NCBI GenBank assembly: GCA_036398215.1
Contig: DASWHK010000182.1
Location: 1 to 20,663 of the forward strand
Direction of reading: 5' to 3'
Source of the DNA: DASWHK01 sp036398215
Lineage (GTDB): Bacteria > Acidobacteriota > UBA890
Length of the DNA stretch: 20,663 bases
A program made the translations under genes and the position numbers. Positions within the stretch are counted from its first letter, which is position 1. Every line of letters begins with the position of its first letter. Below are positions 6,077 to 13,869 of this stretch, in pieces. The notes beneath the pieces are model-generated. The model was not told where the DNA came from, did no database searches, and saw only the letters and a list, made by a program, of their open reading frames with translations.

Positions 6077-6877
6077 ATGGCTTCGATCCTCGCTGTCAAC
6101 GACGACGGTATCCACACGGAGGGGTTGGCCCGCCTCGCCGAGTGCCTGGCGCCGCTCGGTGAGGTGACCGTCGTGGCTCCCGACCGCGAGCGCAGCGCCG
6201 CCTCCCACGCGTTGACCCTGCACCGTCCCCTGCGGATCCGGGAGATCTCGGCGGGCAGGTTTGCCGTCGACGGCACGCCGGCCGACTGCGTCTATCTGGG
6301 GGCCCTCGAGATCCTCGACCGCAAGCCCGACCTGATCGTCGCCGGCATCAACCATGGCTCCAACATCGGCGACGACGTCACCTACTCGGGGACCATCGCG
6401 GCGGCGATCGAGGCGACCATCCTCGGCGTCCCCTCGTTCGCGATCTCCCAGGAGGCCCGAGGAGACGTGCCGCGCGGCTCCGGGAGGGGCCGCTTCGACT
6501 TCGCCAACGCCGGGGTGGTGGCGCAGGCGATGGCGCGGCGGGTACTCGACGAGGGCTTGCCCGCCGACATCCTGCTCAACGTCAACGTGCCGGACGGACC
6601 GATCCACGGCGTTCGCTGCACCCGGCAGGGGCGGCGCATCTACGACGAGGCGGTCCATGTCGGCACCGACCCGCGCGGCGGCACCTACTACTGGATCGGC
6701 AGCGGCGCCGCCCCCCACGTCGACCAGGGGTCCGATACCGACTACATGGCGGTGCGCACCGGCTGCGTCTCGGTCTGCCCGCTGCACCTCGACATGACCC
6801 ACTATCGCTCGCTCGAGCAGCTGCGCAAGCGCTGCGCCGAGATCGAGGACGAGGTGGCCGAGATCGTGCAGAGCTAG
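6077..6877 (+). CDS. surE: 5'/3'-nucleotidase SurE
   Basis: SurE is a metal-dependent survival-protein phosphatase that removes phosphate from nucleoside 5'- or 3'-monophosphates. The 266-residue product begins MASILAVNDDGIHTEGL, containing the metal-binding NDDG, then APDRERSAASHALTLHRPLR (the conserved Ser/His loop), and GINHGSNIGDDVTYSGTIAAA with the metal-ligand Asn. Length is normal. The ATG is 5 nt downstream of a terminator T-tract and has no Shine-Dalgarno sequence, so the mRNA is either a read-through product of the tRNA transcript or starts almost at the ATG. The TAG stop codon lies inside the left arm of a 168-bp palindromic element, so the element may have supplied or displaced the natural 3' end. 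Confidence 0.95.
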   Translation: MASILAVNDDGIHTEGLARLAECLAPLGEVTVVAPDRERSAASHALTLHRPLRIREISAGRFAVDGTPADCVYLGALEILDRKPDLIVAGINHGSNIGDDVTYSGTIAAAIEATILGVPSFAISQEARGDVPRGSGRGRFDFANAGVVAQAMARRVLDEGLPADILLNVNVPDGPIHGVRCTRQGRRIYDEAVHVGTDPRGGTYYWIGSGAAPHVDQGSDTDYMAVRTGCVSVCPLHLDMTHYRSLEQLRKRCAEIEDEVAEIVQS

Positions 6878-7040
6878 TGTCCCGAATCGCAAATTCGTTG
6901 CATAAAGATCGAGGTCATTTTGTTCGCTGACAAGGCGCAGCGACGCAGGCATATTGGACATATGGCGAGGAGCTGCAACGCCGTCAGCGGGCAAAAGGGG
7001 CCGAGATTTATGCTGCGAATTTGCGATTCGGGACACTAGC
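6873..7040. mobile_element. 168-bp palindromic element (MITE-like) between surE and the YqaA gene
   Basis: The ends are perfect 25-bp inverted repeats: GCTAGTGTCCCGAATCGC begins the left arm (6873-6897) and its reverse complement ends the right arm (7016-7040). Pairing continues imperfectly inwards (GCATAAA, TTTTG, CGCTGAC and others) to a centre at CATAT-TGGAC-ATATG (6950-6964), so almost the whole element is one dyad. It is visibly richer in AT than the genes around it. No coding sequence for a transposase is present, so it would be a non-autonomous miniature element or a REP-like sequence. The left arm contains the surE stop; the right arm ends one base before the GTG of the next gene. Confidence 0.78.
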
Positions 7041-7640
7041 GTGGCCTGGCGCAACCCGATCCGGGCCACCTACGACTGGGTGCTGGGCTGGGCCGAGCGG
7101 CCCGGCGGTCCCTGGGCGCTGGCGGGCATCTCGTTCGCGGAGTCGTCGTTCTTCCCGATCCCGCCGGATCTCCTGCTGATACCGCTGTGCCTGGCGGCGC
7201 CGCAGCGGGCGATGTGGCTGGCCGCCCTGTGCACCGCCAGCTCGGTGCTCGGCGGCATCTTCGGCTACCTGATCGGGATGCTCGCCTACGAGAGCATCGG
7301 GGTTCCGATCCTCGAGTTCTACAACCTGACGGCGACCTTCGACGACATCGGCGCCCTGTACGCGGCGTACACGGCGGCCTTCGTGGCGATCGCCGGCTTC
7401 ACCCCGATTCCCTACAAGGTCTTCACTATCGCGGCGGGCGCCTTCCAGGTCGGCTTTCCGGTCTTTGTCGTCGCTTCGGTGGTCGGCAGGGGAGGGCGCT
7501 TCTTTCTGGTGGCGGGCCTCTTGCGGCTGTTCGGCGAGCCGATGAAGGAGTTCATCGATCGCTGGTTCAACCTGCTGACTGTGGCGCTCGTGGCGCTCAT
7601 CGTCGCCGGTTTTCTCGTGGTAGAGTTCCTCTTCCGCTGA
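7041..7640 (+). CDS. YqaA/DedA-like small integral membrane protein
   Basis: This 199-residue protein is highly hydrophobic and has the marks of the YqaA branch of the SNARE-associated/DedA superfamily: ESSFFPIPPDLLLIPL near the N-terminus, a Gly-rich segment GGIFGYLIG, the re-entrant motif GFTPIPYKVFTIAAGAF, and GRGGRFFLVAGLL. DedA relatives include lipid carriers and scramblases; the role of this branch is not settled. The start is placed at GTG 7041 directly after the palindromic element, whose terminal GGGA may act as a weak ribosome binding site 7 nt upstream. An upstream ATG at 6954 would translate half of the element and is less likely. An eight-T run follows the stop, without a convincing hairpin. 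Confidence 0.85.
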   Translation: MAWRNPIRATYDWVLGWAERPGGPWALAGISFAESSFFPIPPDLLLIPLCLAAPQRAMWLAALCTASSVLGGIFGYLIGMLAYESIGVPILEFYNLTATFDDIGALYAAYTAAFVAIAGFTPIPYKVFTIAAGAFQVGFPVFVVASVVGRGGRFFLVAGLLRLFGEPMKEFIDRWFNLLTVALVALIVAGFLVVEFLFR

Positions 7641-7654
7641 GCATTTTTTTTGGT

Positions 7655-7729
<75 letters not shown>

Positions 7730-7860
7730 TGTCTTTTCTCGGCTCGCGGGCTGTCCGTGGGGCATGGGTCGGGCCCCCGGATTTGCTCGGCCGGCGGTAG
7801 GGAAGCGCAAAGGGTCCGGTCGACGAGCGGCCGGGATTGCCAGACATCAGGAGAGCCGCG

Positions 7861-8442
7861 ATGAGCCCCGCAGAACCCTCCTCTCCCGCCGGCGGAACCG
7901 CCGATACGGGTTCCGACGACGAGGTCCGCGAGCGCCTCCGCGCCGCCGTCCGCGACATCCCGGACTTTCCCAAGGAAGGCATCCTCTTCCGCGACATCAC
8001 CACGCTGCTGCTCGACGCCGAGGCGCTGCGGCTGGCGGTCAAGGCGCTGGCCGATCCGTTTCGGGAGTCGCCGCCCGACCAGGTGCTCGGCATCGAGTCG
8101 CGCGGCTTCATCTTCGGCAGCACGCTTGCCTACGAGCTCGGCGCCGGCATGATCCTGGCCCGCAAGCCGGGCAAGCTGCCGGCCGAGACCGAGAGCGTCA
8201 CCTACGACCTCGAGTACGGCTCCGACGGCCTCGAGGTCCACAAGGACGCCGTCCGCCCGGGGGCCAACATCCTGGTCGTCGACGACCTGATCGCCACCGG
8301 GGGCACCGCCAAGGGCGCCGTCGAGCTGGTCGAGCGTCTCGGCGGCCACGTCGCCGGGGTCGTGTTCCTGATCGAGCTGACCGGGCTGAACGGCCGCGGG
8401 TTGCTCGGCGACCGGCCGATCTACAGCATCCTCCGCTACTGA
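7861..8442 (+). CDS. apt: Adenine phosphoribosyltransferase
   Basis: Apt salvages adenine by joining it to PRPP to give AMP. The 193-residue protein has an acidic N-terminal extension of about 25 residues, then the type I PRTase fold. Visible marks are IPDFPKEGILFRDITTLL, GIESRGFIFG, the flexible-loop region RKPGKLPAETESVTYDLEYG, and the PRPP-binding motif VVDDLIATGGTA. The start at ATG 7861 has AGGAGA 6 nt upstream; an in-frame TTG at 7837 is less likely. It follows tRNA-Pro(CGG) and is separated by 104 nt from the glycerate kinase gene. Confidence 0.96.
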   Translation: MSPAEPSSPAGGTADTGSDDEVRERLRAAVRDIPDFPKEGILFRDITTLLLDAEALRLAVKALADPFRESPPDQVLGIESRGFIFGSTLAYELGAGMILARKPGKLPAETESVTYDLEYGSDGLEVHKDAVRPGANILVVDDLIATGGTAKGAVELVERLGGHVAGVVFLIELTGLNGRGLLGDRPIYSILRY

Positions 8443-8546
8443 CCGGCCCGGCCGAGACCGCGATGGCCGCCGTCACGTCGAGGCCGACCGGGCGCAACGC
8501 AGTAGACGCGGGCCTCCCCGCGCCCGCAGCAGAAGGGCGATGAGAA

Positions 8547-9878
8547 GTGCGGGCTAAACCCGAGCCGCGCGACGCCGCGCGGGCGATCGTCGACGCGGCG
8601 CTGGCCGCCGTCGAGCCCGCCGCCTCCGTGCGCCGCCGGCTGCGCCGCGCCGGCGAGGAGCTGCAGGCCGGCGACCTCCGCCTGCCGCTGGCGGCGATCG
8701 GACGCATCGTCGTGGTCGGCGCCGGCAAGGCCGGAGTGCCGATGGCGCGAGCGGTTGAGGAGGCCCTCGGCGACCGCATCGCCGCCGGGGACGTCGTGGT
8801 CCCCCGCGGCCAGCGGGCCGAGCTCGAGCGCATCACCGTTCACGAGGCCGGCCATCCGGTGCCCGACGCCGCCGGCGTGGCCGCCGGTCGGGCCGTGCTC
8901 GAGGCGGTCGGCGACCTCGACGAGCGCGACCTCGTGATCTGCGTGATCTCCGGGGGCGGCTCGGCGCTGCTGGTCTGTCCGGCCGAGGGGATCGCGTTGG
9001 AGGACCTGCAGGCAACCAACCGGGAGCTGCTCGCCTGCGGCGCCTCGATCGTCGAGATCAACACGCTGCGCAAGCACCTTTCGGCGCTGAAAGGGGGGCA
9101 GCTGGCGCGCGCCGCGGCGCCGGCCCGGGTGGTTACCCTGGTGCTGTCCGACGTCGTCGGCGACCCTCTCGACGCCATCGCCTCCGGCCCAACGGTCCCC
9201 GACACCACGAGCTTCGCCGACGCCCTCGCCATCGTTGAGCGTTACGGGCTCGCGGAGCGCCTGCCCGCAACGGTCGTCGGCCGCCTCCGTTCCGGCCTCG
9301 CCGGCGGCGTCGAGGAGACCCCGAAGCCCGGCGATCCGCTCTTCGAGCGGGTCGCCAACCTGCTGGTCGCCAGCAACGACCAGGCGGTGAGCGCCGCCGC
9401 CGCCATGGCCGCCGAGCTGGGCTACACGCCCTGCGTGCTGTCGACGCTCATCGAGGGCGAGACCCGGGAGGTTGCCCGGGTCCACGCCGCCATCGCCCGG
9501 GAGGCGCGGCTGTCGGGACGCCCCTGTGCCCCGCCGTGCTGTCTGATCTCGGGGGGCGAGACGACGGTGACGCTGCGCGGCGGCGGCCGCGGCGGTCGCA
9601 ACCAGGAGTTCGTCCTCGCCGCGGCGCTCGACATCGCCGGCCAGGAGGGCATCCTGGTGTGCTCCGTCGGCACCGACGGGATCGATGGGACGACCGATGC
9701 CGCCGGCGCCTTGGCGGACGGCGAGACGGTGGCCCGGAGCCGGGGCGCCGGGATCGACCCCCGCTCCCGTCTCGACGACAACGACTCGCACATGGTGTTC
9801 TCGGCGCTCGGCGACCTGATCGTCACCGGGCCGACCGACACCAACGTGATGGACTTGCGCCTGCTGTTGGTAGAATGA
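8547..9878 (+). CDS. Glycerate 2-kinase (MOFRL family)
   Basis: The 443-residue product belongs to the GckA/TtuD-type glycerate kinases, which phosphorylate D-glycerate with ATP, mostly to 2-phosphoglycerate. Motifs in order are VVGAGKAGVPMARAVEEAL (N-terminal Rossmann-like domain), HPVPDAAG, VISGGGSALL, LRKHLSALKGGQLARAA, LSDVVGDPLDAIASGPTVPD, and in the C-terminal MOFRL domain SGGETTVTLRGGGRGGRNQE followed by GTDGIDGTTDAAGA. Length is normal. It starts at GTG with GAAGGG 9 nt upstream; a five-codon frame starting at ATG 8540 overlaps the start and is probably incidental. It leads a small cluster with the cyclophilin-like and coiled-coil genes. Confidence 0.94.
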   Translation: MRAKPEPRDAARAIVDAALAAVEPAASVRRRLRRAGEELQAGDLRLPLAAIGRIVVVGAGKAGVPMARAVEEALGDRIAAGDVVVPRGQRAELERITVHEAGHPVPDAAGVAAGRAVLEAVGDLDERDLVICVISGGGSALLVCPAEGIALEDLQATNRELLACGASIVEINTLRKHLSALKGGQLARAAAPARVVTLVLSDVVGDPLDAIASGPTVPDTTSFADALAIVERYGLAERLPATVVGRLRSGLAGGVEETPKPGDPLFERVANLLVASNDQAVSAAAAMAAELGYTPCVLSTLIEGETREVARVHAAIAREARLSGRPCAPPCCLISGGETTVTLRGGGRGGRNQEFVLAAALDIAGQEGILVCSVGTDGIDGTTDAAGALADGETVARSRGAGIDPRSRLDDNDSHMVFSALGDLIVTGPTDTNVMDLRLLLVE

Positions 9879-9925
9879 CCGGTGGTGCCGGCGAACACTG
9901 GCAGCCCGCTGACCCAGGACGCTCT

Positions 9926-10321
9926 ATGCAGCCAATCCGGATCGCCGTCGGGGACCTCACGCTCGACGGCGAGCTCAACGACACCGAGGGCGCCCGGCGC
10001 CTCGCCCGCGTCCTGCCAATGACCTCCGGCTTCCAGGTCTGGGGCGACGAGATCCATTTCGAGGTGCCCGTTGAGCCGCTCGCGGATCGGCGAGCCCAGG
10101 AGAGCGCCAGCGTCGGCGACCTGGGGCTGTGCGCCGGGGAAGCGACGCTGTGCATCTTTTTCGGCCCCACCCCGTCGAGCCCCGCGGAGGAGCCCGTGCC
10201 GGCGCGGCCGGTGACGATCGTCGGCAGCGTCCGTTCCGCCGAGCGCCTGCGCGGCGTCAAGGCGGCCGACCAGATCAGCCTGGCTCCGGCGACGGAGAAG
10301 GCGGTGAACGGCGATGACTGA
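9926..10321 (+). CDS. Cyclophilin-like fold protein (TM1367 type)
   Basis: This 131-residue protein resembles the small cyclophilin-like family typified by Thermotoga TM1367. It has the pattern of an N-terminal strand pair, ARRLARVLPMTSGFQVWGDEIHFEVPV, the segment VGDLGLCAGEATLCIFFGPTP, and a late VTIVGSV. Such proteins have a cyclophilin-like beta barrel but no demonstrated peptidyl-prolyl isomerase activity; the function is unknown. The start at ATG 9926 has AGGA 7 nt upstream. It lies 47 nt after the glycerate kinase gene and its stop overlaps the start of the next gene by 8 nt, so the two are translated from one mRNA. Confidence 0.82.
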   Translation: MQPIRIAVGDLTLDGELNDTEGARRLARVLPMTSGFQVWGDEIHFEVPVEPLADRRAQESASVGDLGLCAGEATLCIFFGPTPSSPAEEPVPARPVTIVGSVRSAERLRGVKAADQISLAPATEKAVNGDD

Positions 10322-11000
10322 GCGCGACCGGGGGCGCTTCGAAGACACCCTCGACATCCTCGAGGGGAAGCGCGAGGAGACCGAGGAGCGGTTCCGGGAC
10401 CTGCTTGTCGAGCTGTCGGACAACCTCGAGGCATTGCGGGTCGCGACCGAGCGCTCGGCCGAGATCTACCGCCAGCGGCTGCAGGAGCGGCGTCAAGCCC
10501 TGGCCGCGGTCAAGGAAGGGCTCCAGGGGGCGGCCGAGGCGGCCGGCCCCGAGACGGGATGGCCTGAGGGCGCCGGGCTGGTGCGACGCCGGCTCAACGG
10601 ATTCCTTCGCTGGCTGTTGCGCGACTACCTGGAGATCGTCGACCGCCGGTTCGACGCCCGTGCTGTTCGCATCGATCGGCTGCGATCGACCGTCGATCGG
10701 CTGCACGAGACGGTCGCCCTGGACGGCGAGGGGGCCGAGGGGCTTCATGACCTGCTCGAGCTCGCCCGCCGCGCCCTGCAGGCGGCGAACGCCACCCACG
10801 CCGAGATGCTCGACCTGGTGAACGCCAAGGACGCCGAGGTCCTGCAGCGCGCGGTCGCCGGGCCCCTGCGCCGCATGGAGGTCCTCTTCGACGAGTTCGC
10901 CCGCCAGCAGGAAGGCCTGTTGTCGCAGCTGGTGGGGCGGCGCCGCGAGCTGGACGAGCTGGTCGAGGCCGCGACGCTCGCCCGCAAGACCGAGAGCTGA
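10314..11000 (+). CDS. Coiled-coil protein of unknown function
   Basis: I do not recognise this 228-residue protein. It is rich in Glu, Arg, Leu and Ala, with long heptad-like helices at about 5-75 (DILEGKREETEERFRDLL and onward) and 115-225, interrupted by a short Gly/Pro-rich turn (AAGPETGWPEGAG) near 76-90. There is a short hydrophobic patch, LNGFLRWLLRDYL, but no clear transmembrane segment and no signal peptide, so a cytosolic helical-bundle or scaffold protein is likely. ATG 10314 overlaps the stop of the cyclophilin-like gene by 8 nt, indicating tight translational coupling and perhaps a shared complex. The next gene is convergent, 36 nt away. Confidence 0.75.
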   Translation: MTERDRGRFEDTLDILEGKREETEERFRDLLVELSDNLEALRVATERSAEIYRQRLQERRQALAAVKEGLQGAAEAAGPETGWPEGAGLVRRRLNGFLRWLLRDYLEIVDRRFDARAVRIDRLRSTVDRLHETVALDGEGAEGLHDLLELARRALQAANATHAEMLDLVNAKDAEVLQRAVAGPLRRMEVLFDEFARQQEGLLSQLVGRRRELDELVEAATLARKTES

Positions 11001-11036
11001 CGCCGGCGGGTCGGAAACCGAGGAGATTACAACGAG

Positions 11037-12110
11037 TTACTTCATCGGCGTCCAGCGGAGCTGGACGGCGCCGCTGAAGCGCTGGCTCTGCGGGCCGTAG
11101 CCGAAGGAGGCCGCCAGCTTCAGGCTGTCGGCCGTGACCCCGAAGCGGCTCTCGATGGTCTCGGGTCGCCCGTCCTTCATGACGAAGTCGCCGCCGACCC
11201 AGACGCTATCGGTCAGGTAGGAGACCATCTCGGCCTCCAGGACCCGCTTCTTGTCGAGCTCGACCTCACCGAACCGGGCGCCGTAGCCCTCGACCAGCCA
11301 GGCGAGCGGATCGTCGTCCTGGTAGAGCGGGCTGCGGATGTTGATGCCGTCGTCGCCGAAGACGTCCTCATCGGGCACGAAGTCGATGCGGTCGAAGCCG
11401 CTGTAGGCGTCGGAGCCGTCGCGCATGTTGCGGCCGTAGACGACCTGCTGGGAGGCGCCGTTGCCGTCGACGCCGCCGGTGGTCTCGTAGCGCAGCACCC
11501 CCTTGATCACCTTGGCCAGCCCCTCGCCGGTCGACGCCGACCAGCCGAAGCCGCGGCGGTCGTGGCCGACGGTGGCGGTCAGGTCGAGGCTCTCGACGTA
11601 GTGCCAGAGCTGCAGGCTGGCGCCGCTGCGGCGGTCGTCGCCCACCCAGCTCGCCGAGAAGCCGAAGCCCTTGCCCTTGCGGGCGCCGTAGGCAACGCCG
11701 GTATGGAAGAGGCCGTCGCTGCCGGCGCCGATATCGAAGGTGAAGGAGCGGTACTTCTGGTTGACCTTGGCCTCCCAGTCGGTCCCGCCGCCGTTCAGCG
11801 ACGTGTGCACACTGACCTTGGTCGACTTGGTCGGATCGATGCGGCCCGAGATGACGTTCGACAGGTCGCGTCCCGAGCGGTAGGTGTTGCTGAACCCCAG
11901 CGAGTAGCGCTTGTCGCTGAGCGTCACCGAATCGCTCAACTGCATCGAGCCGAGCTTGAGCTTCGACTTGTTGGTGACCTCGAGCTTCTGGGCGGCGGCG
12001 GGAGCGGCGCCGAACAGCAGCAGCGCGGCGACGGCGAGGCAGGAGACAGCAATCCCCCGGGCTGCCGCGAATCCCCTCCCTGTCGTCGATCGGCGCACTT
12101 TCCCCCTCAA
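11037..12110 (-). CDS. Probable exported or outer-membrane beta-strand protein, unknown function
   Basis: From TTG 12110 the product is 357 residues. It opens with a signal peptide: a basic region (RGKVRRSTTGRG), a hydrophobic core (IAVSCLAVAALLLFG) and a likely cleavage at APAAAQ/KLEV. The mature part has many alternating polar/hydrophobic strands with Gly and aromatic residues (FTFDIGAGSDGLFHTGVAYG, FGFSASWVGDDRRSG, FGWSASTG), as in a beta-barrel of about 12-16 strands, ending SGAVQLRWTPMK. I do not recognise a family. The TTG start is chosen because a perfect AAGGAGGTG lies 10 nt upstream; an ATG at 12164 in the same frame lies before that site. No catalytic motif is seen. It is downstream of the spermidine-synthase-like gene, 128 nt away. 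Confidence 0.65.
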   Translation of the reverse strand: MRGKVRRSTTGRGFAAARGIAVSCLAVAALLLFGAAPAAAQKLEVTNKSKLKLGSMQLSDSVTLSDKRYSLGFSNTYRSGRDLSNVISGRIDPTKSTKVSVHTSLNGGGTDWEAKVNQKYRSFTFDIGAGSDGLFHTGVAYGARKGKGFGFSASWVGDDRRSGASLQLWHYVESLDLTATVGHDRRGFGWSASTGEGLAKVIKGVLRYETTGGVDGNGASQQVVYGRNMRDGSDAYSGFDRIDFVPDEDVFGDDGINIRSPLYQDDDPLAWLVEGYGARFGEVELDKKRVLEAEMVSYLTDSVWVGGDFVMKDGRPETIESRFGVTADSLKLAASFGYGPQSQRFSGAVQLRWTPMK

Positions 12111-12120
12111 TCGGTGTAGG

Positions 12121-12129
12121 CACCTCCTT
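12121..12129 (-). promoter_or_regulatory. Perfect Shine-Dalgarno sequence deciding a TTG start
   Basis: AAGGAGGTG on the minus strand is fully complementary to the 3' end of 16S rRNA and is the strongest such site noticed in the window. It is 10 nt upstream of TTG 12110, which is in frame with the signal peptide, and downstream of the alternative ATG 12164. Confidence 0.7.
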
Positions 12130-12222
12130 TTGTATAGGCTGAGGCCCCCAGAATCCACCCCCAATGTCCATCGGCAGGGGTTTTTACGTTCTTTTTACAC
12201 CTTCGTGGCCGCCCGGTAACAT

Positions 12223-12238
12223 TCGGACCACCGTCCGA
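12223..12238 (-). terminator. Hairpin directly after the spermidine-synthase-like stop codon
   Basis: TCGGAC and GTCCGA pair perfectly around a 4-nt loop, and the stem begins at the base after the TGA (12241-12239). No T-tract follows, so it may act as a 3' stabiliser or a weak terminator rather than a full intrinsic terminator. Confidence 0.35.
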
Positions 12239-13864
12239 TCACTGCCCGTCGTAGATCGGCGCCAGCAGGTTGTCGACCGGGGCGAAGTCGTCGGTGAGGA
12301 TGAGGCCGTTGCTGCGGGCCAGGACGGTCTCCATCTGGCCGCCGTAGACGCCGTCCTCGGACCAGGCGAAGAGAACCCCTTCGAAGTCGTAGTCGCCGTC
12401 GCGATCGCCCAGATCGTGGATGTCGAGCGGTTGGAGCGAGCAGGCGACGACGAAGGTGTCGCGATCCTCGGTGGGGCCGTCGGCGGAGCTCGAGAACACG
12501 TAGACGTTGGGGAAGCTCTGCAGCGCGGTGGCCACGAAGCTGCCGAGGAAGCGCCCCAGCCCCTCCCGGTAGATGTCGATGATGTTGATCATGTAGACGC
12601 CTTCGGGCTTCAAGAGCTCGCGGAGCTTGGCGCTGAACTCGCGCGTCGTCAGGTGGTAGGGGACGCTGAGGTCATTGAAGGCGTCGCCGAAGATGAAGTC
12701 GTAGGAGCCGGCGGCATCGCGCCGCAGCAGGTCGTCGACCAGGTTGCGGGCGTCGATGGTGTAGGTGGTCACCGCGGTCTGCTCGTCGGGGGGCAGGAAC
12801 AGGGCGCGGTTGGCCGCCCGCTTGACCGCCGGGTCGATCTCGGCGACGTCGATGGCGCCGACCGGGTGGACGTGCTCCATGAAGCGCGGGAACACGAAGC
12901 CGCCGCCGCCGATGAACAGCGAGCGCAGCGGCTGGCCGGGAGGCGCGGTGCGCTGCACGATCGCCGCGTAGACGGTCTCGTAGTCGTAGACCAGCCGGGT
13001 GATGTCGTCGGACGGCACGTAGCTGTGAACGAGGTTGTCGAGCGCCAGGATGCGGGTGTTGTCCATGTCCTCGGCGTCGTAGACCTGGATCATGAAGTAG
13101 TTGCTCTCGTCGAAGTACTCGAGGTCGCTGTGATCGGGGCGCAGCAGCAGGAACACGCCGAGCTCGCGCGCCCACGGCCAGGGGCTGAAGGCGACCAGGT
13201 TGAACAGCCCCAGCACCGCCAGCCAGGTGCCGATGAAGGCGCCCCCCGAGCGGTACGCCAGGGATGCCAGGCCCAGGCCCATCAGCGCCAGCAGGGCGGC
13301 GACCGCGCTGACGATCGCCCGGGTGCCGATCCAGTCGATCAGCACGAAGCCGGTCAGGAAGGTCCCGAAGATCGAGCCAACCGCCGCCCAGGCGTAGATG
13401 TTGCCGACCGTCGAGCCCGTCCGGCTTCCTTCATCGAGCGCCATCTTGGCGACCACCGGGCCGATCGTCCCCAGCATCGCCGCCGGCAGCAGGAAGATGA
13501 TCGCGGCGTTGAACAGCACCCAGCCGGGCCACGAGAGGCCCTCCGGCCGCCACCAGGTCTCGGCGTAGTGGTTGAGCCAGAGGACGCTGAAGCTGAGCAC
13601 GGAGGCGGCCAGGAACAGCAGCGGCAGCACCCGGCGCGGCTCCTTGCGGTCGGCGATCTTGCCGCCGGCGTAGTTGCCGATGCTGATGCCGGCCAGAATG
13701 ACTCCTATCACCGATGTCCAGGTGTACAGCGATGAGCCCAGGTTGGCGGCGATCAGCCGGGCGGCGACCAGCTCGAGGACCATGATGCAGGTGCTGCTGG
13801 CGAACACCAGGGCGTTGGCGAGCAGCAGCGTCGGCGTGAGGTGCGCGGGCTTGCGGGTCAGCAC
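12239..13864 (-). CDS. Membrane-anchored spermidine synthase-like protein (multi-TM N-terminus plus SpeE-like domain)
   Basis: The 541-residue protein joins about seven or eight transmembrane segments (residues 10-240) to a soluble spermidine-synthase-like domain. Membrane marks are TCIMVLELVAARLIAANLG, GVILAGISIGNYAGGKIADR and VGNIYAWAAVGSIFGTFLTG, as in fused MFS/spermidine synthase proteins. The soluble part has SLFIGGGGFVFPRFM (aminopropyl/methyl-donor nucleotide loop), AIDVAEIDPAV, and DFIFGDAFNDLSVPYHLTT. Family members are often annotated as polyamine aminopropyltransferases, but few have been tested. I place the start at GTG 13864, 5 nt after the aconitase stop; the frame stays open further upstream, but that part is the antisense-free shadow of the aconitase gene. 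It is probably translated after the aconitase gene by coupling. Confidence 0.87.
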   Translation of the reverse strand: MLTRKPAHLTPTLLLANALVFASSTCIMVLELVAARLIAANLGSSLYTWTSVIGVILAGISIGNYAGGKIADRKEPRRVLPLLFLAASVLSFSVLWLNHYAETWWRPEGLSWPGWVLFNAAIIFLLPAAMLGTIGPVVAKMALDEGSRTGSTVGNIYAWAAVGSIFGTFLTGFVLIDWIGTRAIVSAVAALLALMGLGLASLAYRSGGAFIGTWLAVLGLFNLVAFSPWPWARELGVFLLLRPDHSDLEYFDESNYFMIQVYDAEDMDNTRILALDNLVHSYVPSDDITRLVYDYETVYAAIVQRTAPPGQPLRSLFIGGGGFVFPRFMEHVHPVGAIDVAEIDPAVKRAANRALFLPPDEQTAVTTYTIDARNLVDDLLRRDAAGSYDFIFGDAFNDLSVPYHLTTREFSAKLRELLKPEGVYMINIIDIYREGLGRFLGSFVATALQSFPNVYVFSSSADGPTEDRDTFVVACSLQPLDIHDLGDRDGDYDFEGVLFAWSEDGVYGGQMETVLARSNGLILTDDFAPVDNLLAPIYDGQ

Positions 13865-13869
13865 GATGC

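Noticed and set aside
7644..7651. Eight-T run after the YqaA gene as an intrinsic terminator
   Set aside because: No stable GC-rich hairpin precedes it.
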